Part shown: positions 1 through 9,402 of the stretch, piece by piece
How positions within the stretch are numbered: the stretch's first letter is position 1
Layout: every line of letters starts with the position of its first letter
Assembly (NCBI RefSeq): GCF_900177795.1
Contig: NZ_FXWJ01000003.1
Span: forward strand, 610,884-674,883
Length of the DNA: 64,000 nt
Direction of reading: 5' to 3'
Origin: Plantibacter elymi (nom. nud.)
GTDB lineage: Bacteria; Actinomycetota; Actinomycetes; Actinomycetales; Microbacteriaceae
Position numbers and translations under genes: made by a program
Notes under the pieces: model-generated
Databases searched by the model: none
Seen by the model: only the letters and a program-made list of their open reading frames with translations
Told to the model about the DNA's origin: nothing

Positions 1-287
1 GCCTGTCGGAACGCTCGATCGTCTACCGTCACGTCTTGAAGAACGCGGCGGTTCCCATCGCGACCGTCCTCGGCTTGTTGTTCACGGGGCTGTTCAGCGG
101 CACCGTAATCGTCGAGAACGTATTCGCCCTTCCCGGGTTGGGTGGCTTGGTCGTTCAGGCCACGGTGTCGCACGACATTCCCGTCGTCGAAGGCGTGGCA
201 CTGGTCTTCGCCCTCGTCGTCGTCCTCACCAACCTCGTCGTCGACCTCAGCTACGGGTTGCTCAACCCACGAACGAGGATGTCATGA
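1..287 (+). CDS. Peptide/nickel ABC transporter permease, DppB/OppB type (3' fragment)
   Basis: This is the C-terminal end of an inner-membrane permease; the 5' part lies outside the window and the reading frame begins at base 3. The visible 94 residues contain the BPD_transp_1 hallmark ending: a membrane segment, the NVFALPGLG motif, a second membrane segment and a terminal NPRTR. DppB-type subunits pair with a DppC-type permease to form the translocation pore for di/oligopeptides or nickel chelates. The stop codon overlaps the next start (ATGA), so the two permeases are translationally coupled. Substrate cannot be read from this fragment. Confidence 0.93.
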   Translation, partial: LSERSIVYRHVLKNAAVPIATVLGLLFTGLFSGTVIVENVFALPGLGGLVVQATVSHDIPVVEGVALVFALVVVLTNLVVDLSYGLLNPRTRMS

Positions 288-2146
288 ACCCTGTACGCAC
301 CTTTCTCCGCAAGCCGGTCGCCGTCGTGGCGTTCGTGTTCCTCACGGTGACCGTCCTCGCCTGCGTCTTCGCCTCCAAGCTCGCACCCTTCGACCCCATC
401 GCCCAGGACCTCGGGTCGGCGAACTCTCTCCCGACCGCCGAACATCCGCTCGGCGCCGACACCCTTGGCCGGGACCTGTTGAGCCGCCTCCTCTACGGCG
501 GACAGGTGACGCTCTCGGGTGCGCTCATCGCCGTGCTCGTGTTCACTGTCCTCGGACTCACCCTCGGCATGATCGCGGGCTACGTACGCGGACTGATCGA
601 CGTGGTGCTGACCAAAGTGGTCGAGGTGCTGTTCGCCGTGCCCGTCATCATCATCCTGCTCGTGGTCCTCTCGGTGTTCAGCCAGAACCTCGTGGTCGCC
701 ATGGTCACCTTGGGTGTCCTCGGCTTCGGTGGGCTCTTCAGGGTCGTCCGAGCCACGACGATCGCGGCCGCAGGCGAACTGTACGTCAAGGCGGCGCGCG
801 CGTCCGGCCTGCGACACGGGGCCATCCTCTGGCGCCATATCCTCCCCAATCTCTGGGGTCCCGTCATCGTCCAGGTGTCGCTGTTCGCCGCCTCGGCTGT
901 CCTCGTCGAAAGCGGTCTGGCATTTCTCGGCTTCTCGGTGAAAGCACCCGACCCGAGCTGGGGCTCGATGATCAGCGAGGCCTCACAAGCCCTGAGTCGG
1001 TACCCCTGGTTGCTGGTGCCGCCGGGTGCGACCATCGCACTCGTCGTCCTGTGTCTCGGCCTCATCGGCGACGGGGTCCGCGACGCGATCGCTCGAGAGG
1101 GCAGGTCGCGGGGACGGTCCGTCGGTGCCATCACCATTCCTGACCGGGATGTCCCTGCAGCGAGCCGATCGGCACTCTTGAGCGTGCGGAACCTGTCCGT
1201 CGGGTTCGGGCGAGGGAACGATACGACGGTCGTCGTGCGAAACGTGAACTTCGACGTCAAGCGTGGAGAGGCGCTCGGGATCGTCGGCGAATCCGGCAGC
1301 GGGAAGACGGTCACCGCCCGGGCGTTGATCGGACTGCTCGGGGACGGCGGACGCCCGCTCGGAGGGTCCATCACGTTCGACGGCAGCGAGCTCGGCACAC
1401 TCGGCAAGTCCGCGCTGGCGCGGCTCCGGGGATCGGGCATCGGGCTCATCCCGCAGGAGCCGATGAACACGCTCGACCCGGTCTTCACGATCGGCTCGCA
1501 GCTCCGAGAAGTCATCCGTCGGCATGACAAGACCCCAGGACGGGCGACACACGAGCGGGCTGTCGAACTGCTTGAGCTGGTGGGTCTCCCCGACCCGGAG
1601 ACCGTGCTCCGGAAGTACCCCCACGAGTTGTCCGGCGGAATGGCACAGCGCATCGGCATCGCCCTCGCACTCGCGGGGCGTCCGAAGCTGCTCATCGCCG
1701 ATGAGCCGACCACGGCGCTCGATGTGACGGTCCAGCAGCAGATCCTCGACCTGCTGGTGGAACTCCGAGCTCGATTCGGGATGGCGCTCGTGCTCGTGAC
1801 CCATGACTGGGGAGTCCTGGCCGACGTGTGCGATCGAGCCGTCGTCATGTACGCCGGCGAGGTCGTCGAAGAGGCGACCGTTGTCGACCTCTATGAGAGG
1901 CCGCTCCACCCGTACACCCGGGCACTGATCGCGGCCAACCCGCACGGCGCCGAGCCGGGGGTGCCGCTGCCGAGCATCCCCGGTCAGGTTCCGGCACCTG
2001 TGGCCTGGCCGGCAGGCTGCCACTTCGCGAGCCGGTGCCCGCTCGCCCTCGATGCCTGCCGCGAGGCTCCGATCGCCATGGCCCATCCTGAACACGACCG
2101 TAGGAGCCGGTGCATCCGCATCGACGCACTGGAGGAGGCATCATGA
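284..2146 (+). CDS. Fused permease/ATPase of a peptide ABC importer (DppC-DppD type)
   Basis: A 620-residue fusion. Residues 1-275 are a DppC-type permease with an N-terminal membrane helix, the GADTLGRDLLSRLLYG motif and the EAA-loop region around residues 165-190. Residues 295-620 are an ABC ATPase with Walker A GESGSGKT near residue 335, signature LSGGMAQR near 448, Walker B LLIADEPT near 468, and the C-terminal oligopeptide-transporter extension with cysteines (CHFASRCPLALDAC). Fusion of these two subunits is known in Actinobacteria, so this is intact rather than an assembly artefact. It couples ATP hydrolysis to uptake through the pore shared with the preceding permease. The start overlaps the upstream stop. 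Confidence 0.95.
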   Translation: MNPVRTFLRKPVAVVAFVFLTVTVLACVFASKLAPFDPIAQDLGSANSLPTAEHPLGADTLGRDLLSRLLYGGQVTLSGALIAVLVFTVLGLTLGMIAGYVRGLIDVVLTKVVEVLFAVPVIIILLVVLSVFSQNLVVAMVTLGVLGFGGLFRVVRATTIAAAGELYVKAARASGLRHGAILWRHILPNLWGPVIVQVSLFAASAVLVESGLAFLGFSVKAPDPSWGSMISEASQALSRYPWLLVPPGATIALVVLCLGLIGDGVRDAIAREGRSRGRSVGAITIPDRDVPAASRSALLSVRNLSVGFGRGNDTTVVVRNVNFDVKRGEALGIVGESGSGKTVTARALIGLLGDGGRPLGGSITFDGSELGTLGKSALARLRGSGIGLIPQEPMNTLDPVFTIGSQLREVIRRHDKTPGRATHERAVELLELVGLPDPETVLRKYPHELSGGMAQRIGIALALAGRPKLLIADEPTTALDVTVQQQILDLLVELRARFGMALVLVTHDWGVLADVCDRAVVMYAGEVVEEATVVDLYERPLHPYTRALIAANPHGAEPGVPLPSIPGQVPAPVAWPAGCHFASRCPLALDACREAPIAMAHPEHDRRSRCIRIDALEEAS

Positions 2147-2958
2147 GCGAACTGCTCGAAGTCAGCGATCTCACCGTCGCGTATTCGCGCGGGTTCCGTC
2201 GCTCGCCCCTGCTCGCCAACGATCGGGTCTCGGTCTCGATCCCCCGCGGGAAGACCCTCGGCATCGTCGGAGAGAGCGGATCCGGCAAGTCAACGCTCGG
2301 CGATGCGATCCTGGGCTTCGCCCCGGTGTCGAGCGGCAGCATCCGGTTCGACGGCGAAGAACTCGTAGGGGTGTCCAGCGCACGTCGGCGCGAGCTCACC
2401 AAGCACATTCAGGTGATCTTCCAGAACCCGTACGGTTCTCTGAACCCTGCCAAGCCGGTGGGAGCGACCCTCCTCGAACCACTCATCGCCCACCGCATCG
2501 CGGAAGGTGCGGCGGCGACGGCTCGCGTGGCCGAGTGGCTGGACATCGTCGGCCTGTCCCCCGAAGCCGCGAAACGCTATCCCGGCGACTTCTCAGGAGG
2601 GCAACGCCAGCGCATCGCGATCGCCCGCGCACTGTTGATCGAACCGGACCTCGTGATCTGCGATGAGGCGGTCAGTGCGCTCGACCTGTCGATCCAGGCA
2701 CAGATCCTCAATCTGCTCCTCGATCTCCAGCACCGCCTCGGCGTGAGCTACGTCTTCATCACCCACGACATGGCCGTGGTGGAGCACATGGCGGATCGCA
2801 CAGCGGTGATGCACCGGGGCGTGATCGTCGAAGAGGGCCCGTCGCGCGACATCATCCACACACCGACGCACGAATACACACAGGCACTGTTGGCGGCCGC
2901 GCCCTCGCCCGATCCACGGATCCAGCAAGCGCGACGACGTGAGAGGACCGCACCGTGA
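2143..2958 (+). CDS. Peptide ABC transporter ATP-binding protein, DppF/OppF type
   Basis: The second ATPase of the importer, 271 residues. Walker A GESGSGKST is near residue 42, the signature SGGQRQRI near 151 and Walker B LVICDEAVSALD near 170, followed by the H-loop FITHDM. The ATG at 2143 was chosen over a GTG at 2110 because it has a strong GGAGGAGG Shine-Dalgarno at 2131-2138 and forms an ATGA overlap with the upstream stop. It would heterodimerise with the ATPase half of the fused upstream protein. The solute-binding protein must lie upstream of the window. Confidence 0.95.
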   Translation: MSELLEVSDLTVAYSRGFRRSPLLANDRVSVSIPRGKTLGIVGESGSGKSTLGDAILGFAPVSSGSIRFDGEELVGVSSARRRELTKHIQVIFQNPYGSLNPAKPVGATLLEPLIAHRIAEGAAATARVAEWLDIVGLSPEAAKRYPGDFSGGQRQRIAIARALLIEPDLVICDEAVSALDLSIQAQILNLLLDLQHRLGVSYVFITHDMAVVEHMADRTAVMHRGVIVEEGPSRDIIHTPTHEYTQALLAAAPSPDPRIQQARRRERTAP

Positions 2959-3914
2959 GTCGCATCGTCATCGAAGCCGGCATCCGCGAGTGGCTCGTCC
3001 GCCTCGAAGAGCTGTCGTCCGAGATCGATCTCGGCGTCGATCCCCCAGATGCCCGAGGGCGTACGGCACGCCAGCGACTGAGCGACGCGGTGTTCGCCGA
3101 GTTCGGACAGCACCGCGACTGGGGCGTCACCGTCGAGGACCACGTCGTCGCGGTGCGCGGGGGCGAGATCCGAGTGCGGCACTACCGGCCGCAGGGCGCC
3201 GTCGGCGTCCTGCCCGGGTACCTCCTCCTGCACGGAGGAGCGTTCTGGGAGGGTTCGATCGACGAATCGATCAACCAGGCATTGGCATCCCAGCGCGCTG
3301 CCGAAGGGAACGTCTCGCTCTTCGATGTCGACTACCGACTCGCGCCGGAGCATCCCCATCCCACGCCGCTCGAAGACGCGTATGCGGCTCTGTACTGGGT
3401 GCACGAGCACCACGACCGACTCGGCGTGGACCCCGATCGTCTCATCATCGGCGGCGTGTCGGCGGGAGGCAACATCGCGGCCGCGCTTGCACACCTCGCG
3501 CACGACCGCGGAGGCCCATCGCTGGCCGGACAGATCCTGGAGGTCCCGCTCGTCGACTTCCGGCGGACCGATCGATTGTCGGCGGAGGGGGACGAGGTCA
3601 TCGGCGAGGTCGACCTCCTCGCCGTCCTGGACGCCTACGCACCGGGTCGGTCGGCGGACGATCCGTCCCTGTCACCCGCGGCAGGCTCGTTGCAGGGCCT
3701 ACCCCCGACGCACATCATGACCGCCGAGTACGACGTCATCGCCGCCGCCGCGGAGGACTACGTGGTCGCCCTGCGCGAGGCCGGTGTCGAGGTGTCGTCC
3801 ACACGACACCTCGGAATGCTGCACGGCGCGCCCGGGATCACCGGGCGGGTGCGTCAGGCCCGCCTCTGGCAAGCCGAGGTGTCAGCGGTCCTGCGCGAAT
3901 TCGGCGGCCGCTGA
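2955..3914 (+). CDS. Alpha/beta-hydrolase, HSL-family esterase
   Basis: 319 residues, GTG start overlapping the upstream stop (GTGA). It has the hormone-sensitive-lipase signature: oxyanion motif HGGAFW near residue 93, nucleophile elbow GVSAGGN (Ser about 168), catalytic Asp in TAEYDV near 260 and a His near 290 (GMLHG). No signal peptide is seen, so it should be cytoplasmic and act on imported esters or amide-linked substrates. Its place in the ABC operon suggests it processes the transported compound. The true substrate is unknown. Confidence 0.88.
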   Translation: MSRIVIEAGIREWLVRLEELSSEIDLGVDPPDARGRTARQRLSDAVFAEFGQHRDWGVTVEDHVVAVRGGEIRVRHYRPQGAVGVLPGYLLLHGGAFWEGSIDESINQALASQRAAEGNVSLFDVDYRLAPEHPHPTPLEDAYAALYWVHEHHDRLGVDPDRLIIGGVSAGGNIAAALAHLAHDRGGPSLAGQILEVPLVDFRRTDRLSAEGDEVIGEVDLLAVLDAYAPGRSADDPSLSPAAGSLQGLPPTHIMTAEYDVIAAAAEDYVVALREAGVEVSSTRHLGMLHGAPGITGRVRQARLWQAEVSAVLREFGGR

Positions 3915-4013
3915 GTGCGGCCGCGTGAGCCTTCGCTGCCGGAGCGGCGCGGCCCGCGCGGCGCACCTGATCACTCCTGTCGCACTGCTGCACTCCAACG
4001 AGCCGAGGACCCC

Positions 4014-4979
4014 ATGCCCATCGATCCGATCGCCCTGAACACCCTGTCGACCATGGCGCAACCGCCGTCGAACCCGACCCTCACTCCCGCGCAACGCCGC
4101 GACATCATCGCCGACAACCTGCAGGAGTTCATGACCACACTCCCGCGCGACAACCGGTGGGACGGCGTGGAGGTCACCGAGCTGACGATCCCGGGACCGC
4201 ACCGACCGATACCGATCCGGCTCTTCCGGCCCGTCGGTGAACGCCCCCAGCTCCCGTCGGTGCTCTACTTCTTCGGCGGCGCGTTCTGGATGCGCTCGTA
4301 CGAGACGGAGGACATGCTGTCCATCTGTCGTCAACTCGCCGTCGAAGGCGACTCGGTGATCGTCGAGATCGACTACGCACTCGCCCCAGAGTATCCCTAT
4401 CCCGCCGCCCTACACGAGGGGATGTCGGTTCTGCGCTGGATGGCGGAGAGCGGTTCCGAGTACGGCATCGACGCCACGCGACTCGCCGTGGGAGGCCTGT
4501 CCGCAGGTGGTGCGATCGCGGCGGGGGTAGCCCTCATGGATCGCGACGGCGGGGCGCCACTTGTCCGGCTCCAGATCCTCGAGGTTCCCGGCATCGATCT
4601 GGCGCTTTCCGTCGTCGCCGACCCGCCAGCGGACTTCTCGACGTCGGACCTCGATTCGTTCCTCGAGTTCCAGCACTTCTATCTCCCTGAAGGAGTCCCG
4701 TCTGATGATCCCTACGTGTCGCCCGCAGACACCCCGTCGGTCGTGGGCCTGCCTCCAGCCCTTATCCTGACCGCCGAAATCGACGTCGTGAGGCCTGCCG
4801 CAGAGGCGTACGCCGACAGGCTCCGCCTCGCGGGTGTGATCTGCGTGTCGGTCGTGTTCGGCGGCCAGGTGCATTTCGCGCCCCAGCTCGCATCCGTGTC
4901 TCCGTCATCGCGAGCGTGGCGGGCGATGGTCACCGAGGCCGTGCGCGGTCTGCATCGGGATCCGGGTAACCCGCTCTAG
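4014..4979 (+). CDS. Alpha/beta-hydrolase, HSL-like, with altered oxyanion motif
   Basis: 321 residues from the ATG at 4014; the frame is open back to a GTG at 3915, but that extension is Arg/Pro-rich and unlike the family. It aligns in motif order with the preceding esterase: a nucleophile elbow GLSAGGA (Ser about 163), Asp near 257 (TAEIDV) and a His near 287 (GQVHF). The HGG oxyanion motif, however, reads FFGGAFW, with Phe87 in place of the usual His. The backbone glycines are retained, so activity is possible but substrate choice or efficiency may differ. It is probably a diverged duplicate of its neighbour and the last gene of the peptide-importer operon. Confidence 0.83.
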   Translation: MPIDPIALNTLSTMAQPPSNPTLTPAQRRDIIADNLQEFMTTLPRDNRWDGVEVTELTIPGPHRPIPIRLFRPVGERPQLPSVLYFFGGAFWMRSYETEDMLSICRQLAVEGDSVIVEIDYALAPEYPYPAALHEGMSVLRWMAESGSEYGIDATRLAVGGLSAGGAIAAGVALMDRDGGAPLVRLQILEVPGIDLALSVVADPPADFSTSDLDSFLEFQHFYLPEGVPSDDPYVSPADTPSVVGLPPALILTAEIDVVRPAAEAYADRLRLAGVICVSVVFGGQVHFAPQLASVSPSSRAWRAMVTEAVRGLHRDPGNPL

Positions 4980-5049
4980 CCCCGTCAGCCCTTCGCCCTG
5001 GATCGGGAGAGCGCCTACGCGATTCGTCGGAGACCTCCATCGACTGTCT

Positions 5050-7323
5050 TCATCCTCCCGCAACAGCCTCAACACGCTTCGTCCTCGTCCGCGCAGTCGG
5101 CTGATAGTTGCGGAGTCGCAGGCTGTTGGAGACGACGAGGATTGACGACAGACTCATCGCCGCGGCGGCGATGAGCGGGTTGAGGAACCCGATCGCCGCG
5201 ATGGGGATCGCCGCGAGGTTGTAGCCGAACGCCCAGATGAGGTTGCCCGTGATCGCGTTGAGGGTCCGACGCGACAGCTGGACGGCATCGACGATGACGC
5301 CGAGGTCGTCTCGAACGAGGATGATGTCGGCCGACTTCATCGCGATGTCGGTGCCGTCGACCATCGCGAGTCCGAGGTTAGCCGTCGCGAGTGCCGCCGC
5401 ATCGTTGATGCCGTCCCCAACCATCGCAACCGTGCGGCCGGCATGCTGTAGTCGACGGATGATGTCGGCTTTCTCGGTCGGGAGGACTCCAGCTATGACC
5501 TCGTCCACCCCGATCAACGCGCCGACGCGATTCGCAGGCCCAGGGCCGTCGCCGCTGAGCAGGATCGTGTGCAGCCCGAGGGCACGAAGCCGTTCGACGG
5601 TCGGCGCCGCGGACTCCTTGATCGTGTCGAGGAGGGAGAACCGCGCGACACACGCGCCGTCGACGGCGAGGTACACGGTCGTGTCACCGGGCTCGGAATG
5701 CTCGCTGGAAGCGAATCCACGCAATGCTGACGGCTCCGCGAGATGGGCGGCGACGAGACGCTTGTTCCCGATGACGACGTCCCGCCCGTCGACCAGCGCC
5801 CGTGCGCCGAGCCCAGGCAGCGTCTCGTAGAGCTCGACGGGGTGCGCTTCCGCTCCCCGCTCGATCGCGTGCTCGGCGATCGCACGAGCGATGGCATGCT
5901 CCGACGACGCCTCGACGGAGCATGCCAGCCGGAGGGCGTCGAGCTCGTGGTGACCGTCGGCGAACGCCGTGGCGGTGACCCGCATCGTCCCGGAGGTCAC
6001 CGTGCCCGTCTTGTCGAGCACGACCGTGTCGATCCGCCCGCTGGCTTCGAGCGCATCCTGGCCCTTGATGAGGATGCCGAGTTGGGCGGCACGACCGACG
6101 CCGACCATGAGGGCCGTCGGTGTGGCGAGGCCCAGCGCGCACGGGCAGGCGATGATGAGCACGGCGACAGCGGTACCGAAGGCGTCGCGGGGGGCCGCTC
6201 CGGCGAGGAGCCACGCCAGGCCGACGACGACCGAGAGCGCAATCACGCTCGGCACGAAGATCGTGATCACTCGGTCGACGAGCGTCTGCACGCGAGCTTT
6301 GCGTCCTTGGGCCTGCTCGGCGAGCGTCGCCATCTGCGCGAGCTGGGTGTTTGCACCGACCGATTCGGCCTCGATGACGAGCCGACCGGCGGTACTGATC
6401 GTACCGCCGACGACGGCCGAACCGGGACCGACTTCGACGGGCACCGGCTCACCGGTCATCATGCTGGCATCGAGGATCGAGCGGCCGGAGACGACCGTCC
6501 CGTCCGCCGCGATCGTCTCGCCCGCGAGTACGACGAAGTGGTCGCGCTTGCGGAGCTCGATCGTCGGGATGATCTGCTCCTCGTCGCCCCGGAGCACACG
6601 CACCTCGGTGGCCGCGAGGTCGCCGATGGCGTTCAGGACGTCGCCGGCCCGACGGCGCGACCGCGTCTCGAAGTAGCGGCCGGCGAGTTGGAAGGTCGTC
6701 ATCCCCGCGGCGACGTCCAGGTAGATCGAGTCCGCGCCGGCCGGGGTCATCCCAAAGCCGAGCCAGTAGCCGGGTTCGTCCGAGACCCCGAGCAGCAGTG
6801 TGGCGACGGCCCACCCGAAGGAGGCGACGATCCCGAGCGAGACCAGCGTATCCATGCTGACGGTGCCATGGCGGAGGTTGCGGATCGTCGCGCGGTGGAA
6901 GGGCAGCGCACACCAGAACACGACCGGCACCGCGAGCATGATGCAGACGAGCTCCCAGAGGGGGAAGCGGATGGCGGGGACGAGCGCGAGGATGATGGTC
7001 AGGTCGCAGAGCGGGATCGTCAGAATCGCCGACACCGTCAACCGTCGCCGAAGGGAGGTGATCCGTTCTGCGGTGGCCCGCCGCGTCCATTCATCGTCGT
7101 TCTCGGTTCGGAGTACTGCGCTATAGCCGGCCTTTGTGACCGCTCCGATGGCGACGTCGGCGTCGCGGACGGTAACACCGCTGACGACGGCACGCTCGGT
7201 CGCGTAGTTTACCGATGCACTGACGCCTTCGAGCTTATTGAGACTGCGCTCGACACGTCCCGCGCAAGCGGCGCAGGTCATTCCGGCGATGTTCAGCTCG
7301 AGGTACTCCTCGGTCACGGTCAT
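5050..7323 (-). CDS. copA: Copper-translocating P1B-type ATPase
   Basis: 757 residues. The order is an N-terminal heavy-metal-associated domain with GMTCAAC (Cys17/Cys20), membrane helices, the actuator motif MMTGEP, the intramembrane metal-binding CPC (CPCALGLATP, near residue 392), the phosphorylation motif DKTGT (near 437) and the hinge GDGINDAAA (near 633). The C-terminal membrane segments carry NLAAIPIAA and MSLSSILVVSNSLRLR, typical of Cu(I) exporters. The ATG at 7323 overlaps the stop of the upstream CopD-CtaG gene; a longer frame to 7491 lies within that gene and was rejected. With CopZ and CtaG it forms a copper export and cuproprotein-assembly operon. Confidence 0.95.
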   Translation of the reverse strand: MTVTEEYLELNIAGMTCAACAGRVERSLNKLEGVSASVNYATERAVVSGVTVRDADVAIGAVTKAGYSAVLRTENDDEWTRRATAERITSLRRRLTVSAILTIPLCDLTIILALVPAIRFPLWELVCIMLAVPVVFWCALPFHRATIRNLRHGTVSMDTLVSLGIVASFGWAVATLLLGVSDEPGYWLGFGMTPAGADSIYLDVAAGMTTFQLAGRYFETRSRRRAGDVLNAIGDLAATEVRVLRGDEEQIIPTIELRKRDHFVVLAGETIAADGTVVSGRSILDASMMTGEPVPVEVGPGSAVVGGTISTAGRLVIEAESVGANTQLAQMATLAEQAQGRKARVQTLVDRVITIFVPSVIALSVVVGLAWLLAGAAPRDAFGTAVAVLIIACPCALGLATPTALMVGVGRAAQLGILIKGQDALEASGRIDTVVLDKTGTVTSGTMRVTATAFADGHHELDALRLACSVEASSEHAIARAIAEHAIERGAEAHPVELYETLPGLGARALVDGRDVVIGNKRLVAAHLAEPSALRGFASSEHSEPGDTTVYLAVDGACVARFSLLDTIKESAAPTVERLRALGLHTILLSGDGPGPANRVGALIGVDEVIAGVLPTEKADIIRRLQHAGRTVAMVGDGINDAAALATANLGLAMVDGTDIAMKSADIILVRDDLGVIVDAVQLSRRTLNAITGNLIWAFGYNLAAIPIAAIGFLNPLIAAAAMSLSSILVVSNSLRLRNYQPTARTRTKRVEAVAGG

Positions 7324-9392
7324 CTGGTCGATCCGTTCTGTGTACCCGTCACTGGCTCCGACGGCTGCTGCTGTGGTCCGCGGTGCGCCAGTCGATCCAG
7401 CATCTGGTTGTACACCTCGAACTCGTCGTCGACGCCGCTGTCGAGGTGTCGATCTTTGCGTCTGGCCTCGCGCTGATCCTGCTTCGCCCACTGGAGACAG
7501 AGAGCGACCACTACGAGCAGCAGCGGGAGTTCTCCCGCTGCCCAGGCGATGCCGCCGCCGATGTGTTGGTCGGCAAGGAGGTCGTCATACCACTGAGCGT
7601 CGATGTAGGAGTAGAAGTTCTCGGCGAAAACGGTGGTGCTCGTCATCACGGCGACCCCGAAGAAGGCGTGGAACGGCATCGCCGCGAGCACGAAGCCGAG
7701 CTTCCCCAGGGGAGGGAGCGGCTTGGGCGGGCGGTCGACCCCGATGATCAGCGCATAGAAGAGGTATCCGGTGATGAGGAAATGCACGTTCATCAGCTGG
7801 TGGGACCAGTGGAACCGCATGAGCTCACCGAACAGCGGTGAGAGGTACAGCACGTAGAACGAGCCCACGAAGGTCACGAACACGAGCAGCGGGTTGAAGA
7901 TGAACCGGGCCAACCCGCTGCCGATGACGTCGGTCAGCCACTCGTGCGGTCCGGCAACCGCGTGACGCTTCGCCGACGGCGTCGCTCGGAGGAACAGGGT
8001 CACCGCGCCGCCCATGACCAGCAACACGGGGCCGAGCATGTTCAGGGCCATGTGCACGATCATGTGGATGCTGAACGACGGTCCGGAGTAGCGTCCGAAG
8101 CCGGAAGAGGTGGCGTACACGATCACCGCCCAGCCGAGAATCCATGCCACCGTCCGGCCGACCGGCCAGCGGTCGCCACGGCGACGCAACCTGACGACGG
8201 CGAGGAGGTACACGCTGACACCCGCTGCACCTGCGACCGCGAACAGGAGATTCAGGCGCCATGTGCTGATGAGGACGTCGATCGTCGGTGCCGGGATCGT
8301 CTGGAAGCCGAAGAGGATGTCCATGGCGTTGGAGGAGACGAAGTACTGCGGCGGCGGGATCCGCGTCATGACCACGGTGACCGCGATGAACGCCGCTGCG
8401 AGCACGGTGAACCCGATCGCGAACCCCGACGGCAAGGTCACCGGAGTCTGCGGCGAGGCCGAACGGTCGATGCGTCGCGCGACGAGGAACGCGAGTCCGG
8501 CGAACGCGAGGAGCAGCAGCAGACGAAGTGCGACCAGACCGCCGGTCGATGTCAGGAGGAAGCGGAGCATCACCGTCTTGAAGAACAGCATGATGAGCTC
8601 GGCGCCGAACGCTGCGACCCATGACACGACGAGCACGTTCCTCAGGCGCGTCAGGGTGAGCTTCGGGAGGCGTCCATGCTCTCGCCGCGCGGTGAACGCG
8701 ACCACGAGCGGCAGGCCGAAGAGGAGCGCGACCGCGGGCGTACCGAACAGCGATGCGTCGACGCCGAAGTCGTGGCCGGGGCCCACGAGCACCTGGTGGA
8801 CGACGACCGGGCTGATGAGCGCCAGGAGCGACAGGCCGATCAGGGGCAGCAGGCTGGTCCAGCTGCGCACCCACCAGCTACAGCAGAGCACGATGAACGC
8901 GCAGAGCGTGACGACGATCCAAGCCTTCGGAAGGTAGGAGGCGTCCACCAGATAGGCAAGACCGCCAGGAGCCAACACTCGATCGAGGGTGACGCCGTTG
9001 GCGTCCGCCGCATCGAACACGACCAAAGCTGAGGCCGCGAGCGCCCAGACCAGCGCCGAGACCCGGACGATGCCGAGGTCGCCGACATTGTCGATCGTGG
9101 TCCGCGAGCGTCCCGCGCGTGGTTGCAGGAATGCGGCGTAGGCCAGAGCACTGACGGTGATGGCGCCCGACCACTCGACCACGACCCGCAATGCAGCGGT
9201 GGTGACGGAGACGAGTAGACCAGGGTTGCCACGGCTGAGCGATTCGTAGCCGGTACCCCCGAGGGTGATCGTGGTACCGACCACGATTCCGCCCGACAAC
9301 AGTGCTGCGCCGACGGCGATCGCTCGTGTCCGGGTGATTGTGAGGCGCGGCGCTGTGCTTGGGCGATGCCATCCGTCGTCGGTCGCAGTCAT
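7320..9392 (-). CDS. CopD-CtaG fusion: copper import / cytochrome oxidase assembly membrane protein
   Basis: 690 residues and strongly hydrophobic. The N-terminal half (to about residue 330) resembles CopD-type copper-resistance membrane proteins. The C-terminal half resembles CtaG of caa3 oxidases, with the HMIVHMALNMLGP, HWSHQLMNVHFL and HAFFGVAVM stretches that hold conserved His/Met residues. The tail is cytoplasmic and charged. The fusion is known in Actinobacteria. It probably moves copper into or across the membrane for cytochrome oxidase maturation. The ATG at 9392 was preferred over a GTG at 9422 that lies inside the upstream gene. The stop overlaps the copA start. Confidence 0.9.
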   Translation of the reverse strand: MTATDDGWHRPSTAPRLTITRTRAIAVGAALLSGGIVVGTTITLGGTGYESLSRGNPGLLVSVTTAALRVVVEWSGAITVSALAYAAFLQPRAGRSRTTIDNVGDLGIVRVSALVWALAASALVVFDAADANGVTLDRVLAPGGLAYLVDASYLPKAWIVVTLCAFIVLCCSWWVRSWTSLLPLIGLSLLALISPVVVHQVLVGPGHDFGVDASLFGTPAVALLFGLPLVVAFTARREHGRLPKLTLTRLRNVLVVSWVAAFGAELIMLFFKTVMLRFLLTSTGGLVALRLLLLLAFAGLAFLVARRIDRSASPQTPVTLPSGFAIGFTVLAAAFIAVTVVMTRIPPPQYFVSSNAMDILFGFQTIPAPTIDVLISTWRLNLLFAVAGAAGVSVYLLAVVRLRRRGDRWPVGRTVAWILGWAVIVYATSSGFGRYSGPSFSIHMIVHMALNMLGPVLLVMGGAVTLFLRATPSAKRHAVAGPHEWLTDVIGSGLARFIFNPLLVFVTFVGSFYVLYLSPLFGELMRFHWSHQLMNVHFLITGYLFYALIIGVDRPPKPLPPLGKLGFVLAAMPFHAFFGVAVMTSTTVFAENFYSYIDAQWYDDLLADQHIGGGIAWAAGELPLLLVVVALCLQWAKQDQREARRKDRHLDSGVDDEFEVYNQMLDRLAHRGPQQQPSEPVTGTQNGSTR

Positions 9393-9402
9393 GCTCGGCG
9401 AC

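Noticed and set aside
7324..7491. N-terminal extension of CopA
   Set aside because: Arg/Gly-rich, overlaps the CopD-CtaG gene and lies before the normal family start MTVTEEYLELNIAGMTC.
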